From NCBI RefSeq assembly GCF_017329605.1, contig NZ_JAFMTY010000005.1, positions 62,001 through 126,000 on the forward strand: 64,000 nt of DNA. The letters run 5' to 3'. Below, piece by piece: positions 18,225 through 27,594 of the stretch. Origin of the DNA: Alicyclobacillus fructus (GTDB lineage Bacteria; Bacillota; Bacilli; Alicyclobacillales; Alicyclobacillaceae). The notes beneath the pieces are model-generated. The model was not told where the DNA came from and ran no database searches. It saw only the letters and a list, made by a program, of their open reading frames with translations. Position numbers and translations under genes: made by a program. Position 1 is the first letter of the stretch. The number at the start of each line of letters is the position of its first letter.

Positions 18225-19364
18225 TCAGCCGAGAAACGCATCCTTGACGCGTTCCATGAACGTCCTCTGCTGTTCGTGCGTTTCTTCGCCAAGCTCTTTC
18301 GCAAGCTGGCGGAACAACTCCTTTTGGCGTTCCGTCAGATTCGTCGGTGTGACGACGTGGACGCGAATGTGCTCGTCCCCGCGCACGAGCGGCGATCCCA
18401 ATTTGGGGATGCCTTTGCCGCGCAGCCGGAACGTCGTGCCTGTCTGCGTCCCCTCCGGAATGCGAAGCTTCACCTTGCCCTCGAGCGTCGGCACTTCGAT
18501 CTCATCGCCCAGGGCGGCCTGCACAAACGAGATCGGCACGTCGACGTAGATATTCGTGCCTTCGCGCTCGAACACTTCGTGCGGCTTCACGTGGATGACG
18601 ACAAACAGGTCGCCGGGCGGACCGCCGTTGGGGCTCGGCTCGCCATAGCCCGCCATTCGCAGCCGCGTCCCCGTGTCCACGCCCGGCGGAACCTTGACGT
18701 CCACGCTGCGCCGTACGCGCCGCTTGCCCTGACCGCGGCAATCCGGGCATGGGTGTTCGATCACCTGCCCCCGCCCGTGACACACGGGACACGGCCTGCG
18801 GTTGATCATGCGGCCAAATGGCGTGCTGGTGACGGTCTGCTGCTCGCCGGTCCCGTTGCAAGCCTGGCAGACCCGCGGCTTGGTCCCCGGCTTTGCGCCG
18901 GAACCGCCGCACGTCGAACACGTCTCGGTCCGCGGCACTTGAATTTCGCGGTTGGTGCCGAACGCAGCCTCTTCAAACGAGATTTCCATTTCGTATTCCA
19001 GATCGTGGCCGCGGACCGGACCGCGCCGCGTGCCCCCGCCGAAGAACATGTCAAAGATGTCGCCAAAGCCGCCCAGGTCGAAATCGCCAAATCCAGCGCC
19101 CGGGCCCCCAGCCTGGCCTTGAAAGCCGCCAAACCCCTGCGCGGGGTCTTCGTGGCCAAACTGATCATAGCGCGCTCGCTTCTCCGGATCCGACAGGACG
19201 GCATACGCCTCCGCAATCTCGGCGAATTTCTGCTGAGCATTCGGGTCGTTCTTGTTGACATCCGGGTGATACTGACGCGCGAGCTTCCGATACGCTTTTT
19301 TGATTTCGTCCTGGGTGGCGGACCGGCTGACACCGAGAACCTCGTAATAATCTCGCTTGCTCAC
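18225..19364 (-). CDS. dnaJ: Chaperone protein DnaJ
   Basis: 379 residues. A J-domain with YHPDVNK (HPD at about 33-35), a glycine/phenylalanine-rich linker, four zinc-binding repeats ([32 protein letters not shown]) and the C-terminal client-binding domains are all present, so this is a full type I DnaJ that stimulates the DnaK ATPase. It starts at GTG 19364 with GGAGGG eight bases upstream. It is the fourth gene of the hrcA operon. Confidence 0.97.
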   Translation of the reverse strand: MSKRDYYEVLGVSRSATQDEIKKAYRKLARQYHPDVNKNDPNAQQKFAEIAEAYAVLSDPEKRARYDQFGHEDPAQGFGGFQGQAGGPGAGFGDFDLGGFGDIFDMFFGGGTRRGPVRGHDLEYEMEISFEEAAFGTNREIQVPRTETCSTCGGSGAKPGTKPRVCQACNGTGEQQTVTSTPFGRMINRRPCPVCHGRGQVIEHPCPDCRGQGKRRVRRSVDVKVPPGVDTGTRLRMAGYGEPSPNGGPPGDLFVVIHVKPHEVFEREGTNIYVDVPISFVQAALGDEIEVPTLEGKVKLRIPEGTQTGTTFRLRGKGIPKLGSPLVRGDEHIRVHVVTPTNLTERQKELFRQLAKELGEETHEQQRTFMERVKDAFLG

Positions 19365-19477
19365 CGGTATCCCTCCAAACGACCACCGTCACTCCACACC
19401 ATCTTACAACGAGGGCAGGGCGACGTCACGCGCATCACCCTGCCTGATCCATAGCTATCGCATCGTATGCGGCTTGA

Positions 19478-21325
19478 TCACTTCTTGTCCGGGTCCACCT
19501 CGCGGAAATCCGCGTCCACCACCGTATCGGAAGCCTGGCCCGTCGTGCCTGTGGCGCCCGCCGCCCCGGCCTGCTGGGCGGTCGCCGATTGCGCCGCCTG
19601 CTCGTACAGCTTCGTCGACAGCTTGTGCAAGGTCTCCTGCAGCGCCTGCGACTTCGCCTTGATGGCCTCGATGTCCGATCCGGCCATCGCATCGCGCAGG
19701 TCCTTCTGCTTGGATTCCGCCTCGCTCTTGAGAGAAGCGTCGACTTTGTCGCCGAGATCGCGAAGCAACTTGTCGGTCTGATACAGGAGTTGGTCCGCCT
19801 GGTTGCGCGCCTCCACCTGCTCGCGCCGCTTCTTGTCCTCCTCGGCGTACATCTGCGCTTCCTTCATCATCCGCTCGACCTCTTCCTTGGAAAGGCCGCT
19901 CGACGCGGTGATGGTGATGCGCTGAGACTTGCCCGTCGCGAGGTCCTTGGCGGACACGTGCACGATGCCGTTCGCATCGATGTCGAAGGTGACCTCGATC
20001 TGCGGCACCCCCCGCGGGGCGGGCGGAATGTCGTTCAGGGTAAACCGGCCGAGGGTCTTGTTGTCCGCGGCCATTTCACGCTCGCCCTGCAACACGTGAA
20101 TTTCGACGGACGTCTGGTTGTCGGCCGCCGTGGTGAAGATCTGGCTCTTCGAGGTCGGAATGGTCGTGTTACGAGGGATGATCCGCGTGAACACGCCACC
20201 CATCGTCTCGATACCGAGGGACAGCGGTGTGACGTCGAGCAACACGACGTCTTTGACTTCTCCCGTGAGCACGCCAGCCTGGATCGCCGCACCCACGGCG
20301 ACCACTTCGTCCGGGTTGACGCCCTTCGAGGGCTCCTTGCCAATCAGCCGCTTCACGGCCTCTTGCACGGCGGGAATGCGCGTCGAACCCCCCACCAGTA
20401 TGACCTTGTCGATGTCGGCCGGCGTGAGTCCAGCGTCCTGAAGAGCCTGGCGCGTGGGGCCCATCGTCGCCTCGACGAGGTCGGCTGTCAATTCCTCGAA
20501 TTTGGCGCGCGTCAGGTTCACCTCGAGATGCTTCGGACCCGTGGCGTCCGCCGAGATGAACGGCAGCGAGATGGTCGTCGTCAAGGTGGACGAGAGCTCC
20601 TTCTTCGCCTTTTCCGCCGCGTCCTTCAGCCGCTGCATGGCCATCCGGTCGTTGGAGAGGTCGATGCCCGTGTCCTTCTTGAAGATGTCGATCAGGTATT
20701 GAATGATGCGGTTGTCGAAGTCGTCGCCGCCGAGATGGTTGTTCCCGCTCGTCGCCTTGACCTCGAACACGCCGTCGCCCAATTCCAGAATGGATACGTC
20801 AAACGTGCCGCCGCCGAGGTCGAAGACCAGAATGGTCTGGTCTTCCTCCTTGTCCAGCCCGTACGCGAGCGCCGCGGCGGTCGGCTCGTTGATGATGCGC
20901 AACACCTCGAGCCCCGCGATCCGTCCGGCGTCGCGCGTCGCCTGGCGCTGGCTGTCGCTGAAGTACGCAGGGACGGTGATCACGGCCTGCGTCACAGGCT
21001 CACCGAGGAAAGCCTCCGCGTCGGCTTTCAGTTTCTGCAGAATCATCGCGGAGATCTCAGGCGGCGTGTACGACTTCCCGTCGATGGTCACCTTGTAATC
21101 GGTACCCATGTGCCGCTTGATAGAAATGATGGTGCGGTCCGGGTTGGTGATGGCCTGGCGTTTCGCGACGTCGCCGACGAGGCGTTCCCCGTCCTTGGTG
21201 AACGCCACCACGGACGGCGTCGTCCGGTTGCCTTCGGCGTTCGGGATGACGACGGGTTCGCCGCCCTCCAACACCGCGACACAAGAGTTGGTGGTACCGA
21301 GGTCAATGCCGATAACTTTCCCCAC
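19478..21325 (-). CDS. dnaK: Molecular chaperone DnaK (Hsp70)
   Basis: 615 residues. The ATPase domain begins [18 protein letters not shown] and contains [12 protein letters not shown] and [11 protein letters not shown]; the linker reads [14 protein letters not shown], followed by the peptide-binding and lid regions and an acidic tail ending in DKK. As in other Gram-positive Hsp70s, the stretch of about 24 residues found in the E. coli ATPase domain is absent. The start is a GTG at 21325 with GGAGGG seven bases before it. Between dnaK and dnaJ lie 113 bases with no feature I can name. Confidence 0.98.
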   Translation of the reverse strand: MGKVIGIDLGTTNSCVAVLEGGEPVVIPNAEGNRTTPSVVAFTKDGERLVGDVAKRQAITNPDRTIISIKRHMGTDYKVTIDGKSYTPPEISAMILQKLKADAEAFLGEPVTQAVITVPAYFSDSQRQATRDAGRIAGLEVLRIINEPTAAALAYGLDKEEDQTILVFDLGGGTFDVSILELGDGVFEVKATSGNNHLGGDDFDNRIIQYLIDIFKKDTGIDLSNDRMAMQRLKDAAEKAKKELSSTLTTTISLPFISADATGPKHLEVNLTRAKFEELTADLVEATMGPTRQALQDAGLTPADIDKVILVGGSTRIPAVQEAVKRLIGKEPSKGVNPDEVVAVGAAIQAGVLTGEVKDVVLLDVTPLSLGIETMGGVFTRIIPRNTTIPTSKSQIFTTAADNQTSVEIHVLQGEREMAADNKTLGRFTLNDIPPAPRGVPQIEVTFDIDANGIVHVSAKDLATGKSQRITITASSGLSKEEVERMMKEAQMYAEEDKKRREQVEARNQADQLLYQTDKLLRDLGDKVDASLKSEAESKQKDLRDAMAGSDIEAIKAKSQALQETLHKLSTKLYEQAAQSATAQQAGAAGATGTTGQASDTVVDADFREVDPDKK

Positions 21326-21389
21326 TTCGCGTCCCTCCCCACATGATGGACGGTATTCGCAACATGGTCATGCCATGAGGCTTGGCGGC

Positions 21390-22025
21390 TCAGACGCTGA
21401 CTTTCACCATGGCTGGCCGCAGCACCTTGCCGTGCAACAGATATCCTTTTTGGAGCACCTCCAGCACGCGACCGGGCTCCTGACCCTCGACCTGCTCCTG
21501 CATGACCGCCTCGTGCAGCGCTGGATCGAACGGCGCACCCACGGCTTCCATCTCGGTGATCCCGTACTGGTAAAGGACTTGCACCAACTGGCGGTGCACC
21601 ATCTCGATACCCTGCTTGATCTGCGGTTCATTCGCGCCCTCAAGCGCCTGGATCGCGCGATCAAAGTTGTCGAGGACGGGAAGCAAGTCGGCGAGCAGCT
21701 TTTTGGTCGCGAATTGAACGAGTTCCTCGCGCTCCTGTCGCGTGCGCCGGCGGAAGTTGTCAAAATCCGCCCGCGTGCGCAGCAGCTGTTGCGTCAACTC
21801 CTCGATCTGCGCATCACGCGGATCCGGCTCCTGCGCGGCGGCTGCATCCCCGTCCGCTTCCTCCTCCGGGGCGTCACCCGATTGGTAGGAGACGTCCTCC
21901 GCCGCGATCTCGGCCGGATCGACTTCCGATGGACGCTCGTCCGCTTCCTCGTTCGCCTCTGCCGACTTGGCCTCCGCCTCTTCCTCGTTCGGATCTTTCA
22001 CGACATCCTCCGCCACGAGCAACAT
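21390..22025 (-). CDS. grpE: Nucleotide exchange factor GrpE
   Basis: 211 residues. The first about 75 are acidic and probably disordered; then the long dimerising helix (RDAQIEELTQQLLRTRADF), FRRRTRQEREELVQFATKKL, DLLPVLDNFDRAIQ and the beta domain ending VLEVLQKGYLLHGKVLRPAMVKV. GrpE releases ADP from DnaK. The ATG at 22025 follows GGAGAAAGG; it lies 16 bases after hrcA. Confidence 0.96.
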   Translation of the reverse strand: MLLVAEDVVKDPNEEEAEAKSAEANEEADERPSEVDPAEIAAEDVSYQSGDAPEEEADGDAAAAQEPDPRDAQIEELTQQLLRTRADFDNFRRRTRQEREELVQFATKKLLADLLPVLDNFDRAIQALEGANEPQIKQGIEMVHRQLVQVLYQYGITEMEAVGAPFDPALHEAVMQEQVEGQEPGRVLEVLQKGYLLHGKVLRPAMVKVSV

Positions 22026-22040
22026 CCTTTCTCCGCCCGA

Positions 22041-23075
22041 TCACCCGCTTGACGCGAACCGGGTCAAAAAGTCCGTCAACGCCTGCGAGGTGAACGAGAG
22101 AATTTGCATGACGCGATTGTAGTCCATGCGCGTTGGGCCCAGCACTCCAATATGGCCCACCGGCACGCCGCCCAAACGGTACGTGGTGGTAATCACCGTG
22201 CAGTCCTGCAACTCGACCACCGCGTTCTCCGCGCCGATGCGCACCTCGATGCCGTCCTCAGCTTTCGGAAACCAGTGCGAAATGGAGTCGTTCTGCTCCA
22301 ACAGGCTGAGAATCGGCTGCGCTTTGCCGACATCGTGAAACTCCGGTTGCGCCAGCATATTGGAAGCGCCACCGATGTAGACGGCCTCTTCGCGCTCCGG
22401 CACGTGGCAGACCTCGTTCAGGACGGCAATCGCATCCTCAAACCGCTCCACGGTGCGCCGCAATTCCGCGGACAGCTCGGAGTACAGCGTGCGCCGGAGC
22501 TCCGAGATGGGCACGCCGACCACCTTGTCATTCAGCACGCGGACGAGCGTCTCCACATCGTCCGCCTCCATCTCCGAAGAAAACCGAACGTGCACCGTTT
22601 CGACGTGCCCAGAGTTGGTCACCAGAATGGCGATGGCTCGGCCGCCGCCGAGCGGAATGAGCTCGATCTTGCGCAATTTTTCGGTGTCCGTCTTCGGCCC
22701 GAGCACAATCGCCGTCTGCTTCGTGAGCATCGAGAGCACGTTGGCCACCTCGCGGGCGACCTGCTCGACCTCGTCCATGCGCTTGGTGAACACCGATTTC
22801 AAAAACTCGCCCGTCTCGCGGTCCATCTGCCCCAGGCGCAACAGGTTGTCGACATAGAACCGGTAGCCCTTCTGCGATGGAACGCGCCCGGCCGAGGCGT
22901 GTGGCTGCGTCAGATAGCCCATTTCCTCCAAATCCGCCATTTCATTTCGGATGGTGGCTGGGCTGAATTGAATCTCTTCGTGTTTGGCGAGCGCCCGCGA
23001 ACCGATGGGTTCCGCCATCCGGACGTAGTCCTCGATGATCGCGGACAAAATCAGTTGTTGTCGGGGCGTCAACAT
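22041..23075 (-). CDS. hrcA: Heat-inducible transcription repressor HrcA
   Basis: 344 residues. The N-terminal winged-helix region (LTPRQQLILSAIIEDYVRMAEPIGSR is the start, with SPATIRNEMADLEEMGYL as recognition part) and the C-terminal GAF-like domain with YIGGASNMLAQPEF and GPTRMDYNRVM are complete. HrcA binds CIRCE, and an exact CIRCE lies 16 bases before its own start, so the operon is autoregulated. AAGGAGG precedes the ATG. Confidence 0.97.
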   Translation of the reverse strand: MLTPRQQLILSAIIEDYVRMAEPIGSRALAKHEEIQFSPATIRNEMADLEEMGYLTQPHASAGRVPSQKGYRFYVDNLLRLGQMDRETGEFLKSVFTKRMDEVEQVAREVANVLSMLTKQTAIVLGPKTDTEKLRKIELIPLGGGRAIAILVTNSGHVETVHVRFSSEMEADDVETLVRVLNDKVVGVPISELRRTLYSELSAELRRTVERFEDAIAVLNEVCHVPEREEAVYIGGASNMLAQPEFHDVGKAQPILSLLEQNDSISHWFPKAEDGIEVRIGAENAVVELQDCTVITTTYRLGGVPVGHIGVLGPTRMDYNRVMQILSFTSQALTDFLTRFASSG

Positions 23076-23090
23076 GGTCTCGCCTCCTTG

Positions 23091-23117
23091 TTAGCACTCC
23101 AGGCGCTCGAGTGCTAA
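23091..23117. promoter_or_regulatory. CIRCE operator of the hrcA-grpE-dnaK-dnaJ operon
   Basis: TTAGCACTC and GAGTGCTAA separated by nine bases, a perfect copy of the CIRCE consensus. It lies between the promoter -10 (23131-23136) and the hrcA ribosome binding site, so HrcA bound here would block transcription. Confidence 0.98.
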
Positions 23118-23130
23118 ACCGCTCTCCTTG

Positions 23131-23159
23131 ACAATATCAATCTGGTTGCGCCTTGTCAA
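23131..23159 (-). promoter_or_regulatory. SigA promoter of the hrcA operon
   Basis: TTGACA (23159-23154), 17 bases, TATTGT (23136-23131), directly upstream of CIRCE. The -35 element contains the TGA stop of hemW. Confidence 0.85.
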
Positions 23160-24328
23160 TGGATGTCGGCCGCCCCAATCCACTGCTCAAAGATGGCATT
23201 TGCCACCGGCCAGTACCGGTCCGGGATGCGATACACATGTCCGCGCTGTTCGAGCAAGCCCTCGGCCAATTGCCGCTCGATCACGCCCGGGAACACGTCC
23301 CGGAGCGGCCGGCCAAACCGCGCTTCGAAGCGGCGCGCGTCCACACCCTCCGCCAGACGCAGTCCGAGGATCACCTGATCCTCGGCGCGCTCCGGCACGG
23401 ACACGCGCTCGCGAGACGCGACCGGCCTTCGCCCCTCCCGCACGGCTTGGAGATATGTGGAAAACCTGCGCTCCATGGCATATCGTTCGCCGCGGACATA
23501 CCCATGCGCGCCGATTCCGCTCGCGAGATACGGCTCGTTGCGCCAGTACACCAGGTTATGCCGGGCCTCGCCGCCCGGCTTGGCAAAGTTCGAGATTTCG
23601 TAGTGGTCAAACCCCGCCGCGCGAAGGCGAGCGCGCACGAGATCGTACATCTCGGCTTCCACGTCTTCACCCGGCAATTGCAACAGACCCATCTCCCGCC
23701 ATTTCGCAAACGGGGTACCCGGTTCAATCTTGAGCCAATACGCGGAGACGTGATCGACAGGGAGGCGCAGGACCGCGTCGATACTTTCGTCCACGTCGTC
23801 CAGCGTCTGATCCGGCAATCCGAACATGAGATCGACGTTCAGGTGGCGAAAGCCGAGATCACAGGCTGACCACACCGCCTCCTCAATGGCATCGCGCAGA
23901 TGCGCCCGCCCGATGGCCTGCAGCAGGTGATCTTGAAACGCCTGGGCGCCAAACGAGACGCGGTTGACGCCGTGATCGCGAAGCACGCGCAACTTTTCCC
24001 GGGTGATGGAGTCCGGATTCGATTCGAACGTGATCTCGGCGTCCTCGCTGAGGTCGAAGCGCCTGCGCAAGGCGGACAGCACGCGATCCAAGAGCGGCGC
24101 GCTGAGCAAAGTCGGCGTCCCTCCGCCGAAGTAGACGGTCACAAGCGGCGCCTCCTGAGGCTCCATCAGATCCCATTCCGCGATGAGGGCGTCCACATAC
24201 GCCTCCATGGCGGCAGGGGACTTCACGAACGTCGTGAAGTCGCAGTAGAAGCAGCGGCTCTTGCAAAACGGGATGTGCACGTACAGGGACTGCGGCGCGC
24301 GTCGCTCCTCCCGATCCTCCACAGGCAT
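23156..24328 (-). CDS. hemW: Radical SAM protein HemW (coproporphyrinogen III oxidase-like, heme chaperone)
   Basis: About 390 residues. The radical SAM cluster motif CKSRCFYCDF lies near residue 24, followed by YFGGGTPTLL, ESNPDSITREKL, NRVSFGAQAF and the C-terminal HemW domain. The cysteine pattern CxxxCxxCxF and length match HemW rather than HemN; HemW is thought to insert heme into respiratory enzymes. The ATG at 24328 overlaps the lepA stop (TGATG), so translation is coupled; a longer frame to 24460 would lie inside lepA. The lepA-hemW order is standard in Bacillus. Confidence 0.93.
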   Translation of the reverse strand: MPVEDREERRAPQSLYVHIPFCKSRCFYCDFTTFVKSPAAMEAYVDALIAEWDLMEPQEAPLVTVYFGGGTPTLLSAPLLDRVLSALRRRFDLSEDAEITFESNPDSITREKLRVLRDHGVNRVSFGAQAFQDHLLQAIGRAHLRDAIEEAVWSACDLGFRHLNVDLMFGLPDQTLDDVDESIDAVLRLPVDHVSAYWLKIEPGTPFAKWREMGLLQLPGEDVEAEMYDLVRARLRAAGFDHYEISNFAKPGGEARHNLVYWRNEPYLASGIGAHGYVRGERYAMERRFSTYLQAVREGRRPVASRERVSVPERAEDQVILGLRLAEGVDARRFEARFGRPLRDVFPGVIERQLAEGLLEQRGHVYRIPDRYWPVANAIFEQWIGAADIH

Positions 24329-26136
24329 CACTCCATCTTCAGCACGGCCATGAACGCCTCCTGCGGCACCTCGACGCGCCCGACCTGCTTCATCCGCTTC
24401 TTGCCTTCCTTTTGTTTCTCCAACAGCTTCCGCTTGCGCGTGATGTCGCCACCGTAACACTTGGCGAGCACGTTCTTGCGCATCGCCCGAATCGTCTCCC
24501 GCGCGATGACCCGGCTGCCGATGGCCGCCTGAATGGGCACCTCAAACAACTGCCGCGGAATGATCTCCTTGAGTTTTTCGCAGACGATCCGGCCGCGCTC
24601 GTACGCCTTATCCTTGTGCACGATGAACGAGAGCGCGTCCACGACTTCGCCGTTCAACAGGATGTCGAGTTTCACCAAGTTGGACGGCCGGTAGCCGATG
24701 AATTCGTAATCGAGCGACGCGTATCCCTTCGTGGACGACTTCAGCCGATCGAAGAAGTCGTACACGATCTCGGCGAGCGGCAGATCGTACACGATGGTTG
24801 TGCGCGTGTCGTCGAGGTACTGCATGTCCCGAAACTGGCCGCGCTTTTCTTGGCACAGTTCCATGATGTTGCCCACGTATTCCTTGGGCGCGAAGATGGT
24901 GGCGCGCACGAATGGCTCCTCGATCCGCTCGATTTTGTCCGGCGTCGGCATCTTGCTCGGGTTGTCGATTTCCTCCATCGTCCCGTCCGTCCGATACACG
25001 TGATACACGACGCTCGGCGCCGTGGTGATGAGCGTCAACCCATATTCGCGCTCCAAGCGCTCCTGCACAATCTCCATGTGCAGCATGCCAAGAAATCCGC
25101 AGCGAAATCCGAAACCGAGCGCGCTCGACGTCTCCGGTTCATAGGTCAACGCCGCGTCGTTCAGCTCCAATTTTTCGAGCGCCTCGCGCAGATCCTCGTA
25201 GTCCGCGGAGTCGACGGGATACAACCCACAGAACACCATCGGATTGATCTTGCGATACCCCGGCAGCGGCTCGGCGGCCGGGCGCAACGCGTCCGTCACC
25301 GTGTCGCCGACGCGCGTGTCGCGCACGTTCTTGATGCTGGCCGCGAAATACCCCACTTCGCCAGCCTCCAGGCGATCCACCGGCGTCATTTTCGGCCGGA
25401 ACACGCCCACCTCGTCGACCTCGAACTCCTTGTCGGTCGACATCATCTTGATCCGCATGCCCTTCTCGATGGCGCCGTCAAACACGCGGATGTACACGAT
25501 CACGCCCCGGTACGAGTCGTAGTGGGAGTCAAAGATCAGCGCCTTCAGGGGCGCGTCGGGATCGCCCGATGGAGCCGGGACCCGCGTGACGACTCGCTCG
25601 AGCACTTCCTCGATTCCGATGCCCGCCTTCGCCGACACAAGCACAGCATCCGACGCGTCCAGGCCGATCACGTCCTCGATCTGTTGCTTCACCCGTTCCG
25701 GCTCGGCGCTCGGCAAATCGATCTTGTTGATGACCGGGATGATCTCGAGATTGTTGTCGATGGCCAGATACACGTTCGCGAGCGTCTGCGCCTCCACGCC
25801 CTGAGACGCGTCCACCACGAGCAAGGCACCTTCACAAGCCGCGAGCGATCTCGACACCTCATACGTGAAGTCGACGTGGCCCGGTGTGTCGATGAGGTTG
25901 AGCACGTACTCCTGGCCGTCCTTCGCCCGGTAGTTCAGCCTCACCGCCTGCAGCTTGATGGTGATGCCTCGCTCCCGCTCGAGATCCAGCTGATCCAACA
26001 GCTGATCCTGCATCTCGCGCTGGCTGACTGCGCCTGTGAACTCCAGAATGCGGTCTGCGAGCGTGGATTTGCCGTGATCGATATGTGCGATGATCGAAAA
26101 GTTTCTGATGTGCTCCTGACGTTCGCCCCTTGCCAC
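24328..26136 (-). CDS. lepA: Elongation factor 4 (LepA), back-translocating ribosomal GTPase
   Basis: About 602 residues. GTPase motifs [13 protein letters not shown] (G1), DTPGHVDF (G3) and NKIDLPSA (G4) are followed by EF-G-like domains and the LepA-specific C-terminal domain ending [20 protein letters not shown] and [13 protein letters not shown]. LepA acts on stalled or assembling ribosomes. I take a GTG at 26136 as the start because the GAGGAGG site directly abuts the ATG at 26142 but is six bases from this GTG. The leader upstream may carry an attenuator. Confidence 0.96.
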   Translation of the reverse strand: MARGERQEHIRNFSIIAHIDHGKSTLADRILEFTGAVSQREMQDQLLDQLDLERERGITIKLQAVRLNYRAKDGQEYVLNLIDTPGHVDFTYEVSRSLAACEGALLVVDASQGVEAQTLANVYLAIDNNLEIIPVINKIDLPSAEPERVKQQIEDVIGLDASDAVLVSAKAGIGIEEVLERVVTRVPAPSGDPDAPLKALIFDSHYDSYRGVIVYIRVFDGAIEKGMRIKMMSTDKEFEVDEVGVFRPKMTPVDRLEAGEVGYFAASIKNVRDTRVGDTVTDALRPAAEPLPGYRKINPMVFCGLYPVDSADYEDLREALEKLELNDAALTYEPETSSALGFGFRCGFLGMLHMEIVQERLEREYGLTLITTAPSVVYHVYRTDGTMEEIDNPSKMPTPDKIERIEEPFVRATIFAPKEYVGNIMELCQEKRGQFRDMQYLDDTRTTIVYDLPLAEIVYDFFDRLKSSTKGYASLDYEFIGYRPSNLVKLDILLNGEVVDALSFIVHKDKAYERGRIVCEKLKEIIPRQLFEVPIQAAIGSRVIARETIRAMRKNVLAKCYGGDITRKRKLLEKQKEGKKRMKQVGRVEVPQEAFMAVLKME

Positions 26137-26179
26137 GTTCATCCTCCTCGGTGCACCGCGCGCGCCCGTCCTACACGAA

Positions 26180-26224
26180 GCAGGCCGCCAGCACAAAAGA
26201 AACCGCGCCCGGTGCGCGGCCTGC
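26180..26224 (-). terminator. Hairpin pair in the lepA leader, terminator with overlapping alternative stem
   Basis: CCGCGC and GCGCGG (26219-26203, loop of 5) are followed on the minus strand by TTTCTTTT, a short terminator. A second perfect 9-bp pair, GCAGGCCGC with GCGGCCTGC (26224-26216 and 26188-26180), shares bases with the first stem, so the two cannot form together. It lies between the CDF-like gene and lepA and could end the former or attenuate the latter. Confidence 0.6.
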
Positions 26225-26240
26225 CGATTTCATATGAAAG

Positions 26241-26249
26241 AGTATAGCA
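26241..26249 (-). promoter_or_regulatory. Candidate extended -10 promoter for lepA-hemW
   Basis: TGC followed by TATACT on the minus strand is an extended -10; there is no convincing -35. It lies about 105 bases upstream of lepA, just before the hairpin pair, and a perfect 12-bp palindrome (26228-26239) covers the expected start of transcription. Confidence 0.4.
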
Positions 26250-26312
26250 CGGGCGGCGGTTCCTCGCCACGGACCCGCGGCATCACGGATGCAGACGGCG
26301 ATGCGACAAAAA

Positions 26313-26960
26313 TCAGTGAAGGTGGGAATGGGTGTGCTCGCCTCCCGACGCAAACGCGCTGAACGACTCCCACCCCTCTTTCACGACGAAGTACAGGATG
26401 CCGCAGGCGGCCAGCGGATCGACCCACCACCAGTGAAAGAGATCGTTCATGGCGACGCCTGCGAGCAGCGTCCATGACATATAGCCGCAAGTGAAGGAAC
26501 ACATGGCGTCTCCGCAGAGCGCAGGACTGTCGAGGAGCTGTCCGTAGCGCAACTTCTCCACGGCGAGCCAGGGCGTGATCGCGCTCGAGGCCAGCGCCAC
26601 GGCAAGCCCTAGCCACGTGACCGACGGGCCTTCCTGAACGCGAATGGCCTGACCGGATTTGACCGCCACATACGCGGCCAGTGCAAACAGGCACACGGCG
26701 ACGAATCCGCTTGTCCACCGCTCGACGGGATGGCGTCGATCCATGCTCGCGCCCGTGTGAATCTCCACGTACAGCCGAACCACGAGGAGCATAGCGCTCA
26801 CCAGTTCGATGGCGCTGTCCACGCTGAACGCCGACAGAGCGAGACTGCCCGCCCGGTAAGCCGCGACGGCCGAGAACACCGCTTCACACGTGATCCAGCC
26901 CACCGACAACAGTTCCAACTCCAGCGCGCCGCGCAGGCGCTTCTCGCGCAGGGATTGCAT
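26313..26960 (-). CDS. Cation diffusion facilitator-like membrane protein
   Basis: 215 residues with about five or six membrane spans. The SVDSAIELVSAMLLV and CGDAMCSFTCGYMSW helices correspond to the second and fifth helices of CDF metal exporters, where Asp/His residues bind the metal, and VDPLAACGILYFVVKEGWE is the usual sixth helix. The histidine-rich tail (HTHSHLH) also fits a metal carrier. It lacks the C-terminal cytoplasmic domain of typical CDF proteins, and its metal-site residues differ from the classic HxxxD pairs, so substrate and even transport activity are uncertain. It follows the unknown gene ending at 26973 with GGAGG before the ATG. Confidence 0.7.
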   Translation of the reverse strand: MQSLREKRLRGALELELLSVGWITCEAVFSAVAAYRAGSLALSAFSVDSAIELVSAMLLVVRLYVEIHTGASMDRRHPVERWTSGFVAVCLFALAAYVAVKSGQAIRVQEGPSVTWLGLAVALASSAITPWLAVEKLRYGQLLDSPALCGDAMCSFTCGYMSWTLLAGVAMNDLFHWWWVDPLAACGILYFVVKEGWESFSAFASGGEHTHSHLH

Positions 26961-26972
26961 CGCGACCTCCGG

Positions 26973-27404
26973 TCAATTCGTATTGAGGAAGAGCGCATTC
27001 AGCACGCTCTTGAGCACGGATCCGAACACGTGACTGACCTTTTCGCCGACGTAGACGCCGCCGGTGTCCATGGCGGCTGCAAGGGCGCTGTTGGCGGCGT
27101 CCTCGGGATCAGGCGAAGGGCCGTTCCCCGACGCGGTCCAGGTCGGCGCGGGATTCGAGTATTCCACGGCAGGCGCCTGAGCGGCATTGCCGCTGGGCCA
27201 GATGACGACGCCTGGCTCCGAGCCGGAGACGCTCGTCGTCGAGCCGACGGCTGTCTCCGGCGGGGCGCTTGCGCCGAGATGGCTCATGAACGAGGACACG
27301 ACGCTAAATACGGTGCCACTCGCGCCCAGAAGTAGGGCGAGGAAGATGGCGACGGCGAGCCCCTGCTTCAACCGCCGCCGCGCGTGCTGCCACGAGGTCT
27401 TCAT
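26973..27404 (-). CDS. Uncharacterised protein with one N-terminal membrane segment
   Basis: 143 residues that I do not recognise. A basic start (MKTSWQHARRRLKQG) leads to a hydrophobic stretch (about residues 16-39), then a Ser/Ala/Pro/Gly-rich region (about 45-105), and a short C-terminal part GGVYVGEKVSHVFGSVLKSV that looks like an amphipathic helix. AAGGAAGG lies about 8 bases before the ATG at 27404. In Bacillus the position between gpr and lepA is held by spoIIP and yqxA; this protein is far shorter than SpoIIP and I see no amidase motif. It may be a YqxA analogue by position only. Confidence 0.6.
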   Translation of the reverse strand: MKTSWQHARRRLKQGLAVAIFLALLLGASGTVFSVVSSFMSHLGASAPPETAVGSTTSVSGSEPGVVIWPSGNAAQAPAVEYSNPAPTWTASGNGPSPDPEDAANSALAAAMDTGGVYVGEKVSHVFGSVLKSVLNALFLNTN

Positions 27405-27594
27405 GTGCGCTTCCTTCCTTCGCGTAGAATTGTAGAACTCGCGTTTGAATCGCTGTCCTCTACAGCCTACGCGCATTTGTCCAAACTTATGCCTGAGGTA
27501 GAGACGTGAGAGTTGCAGGAGCTCGAGCTGTGGATGACGAATGGTTGGAACGGCGGAATCCAAGATGGGGAGAGATCCGGAAGGGAGGCTTCCG

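Noticed and set aside
19589-21346. 585-codon plus-strand frame opposite dnaK
   Set aside because: Shadow of dnaK, which is full length and conserved.
24412-26247. 611-codon plus-strand frame opposite lepA
   Set aside because: Shadow of lepA; no domain, and the composition is typical of antisense GC-rich frames.
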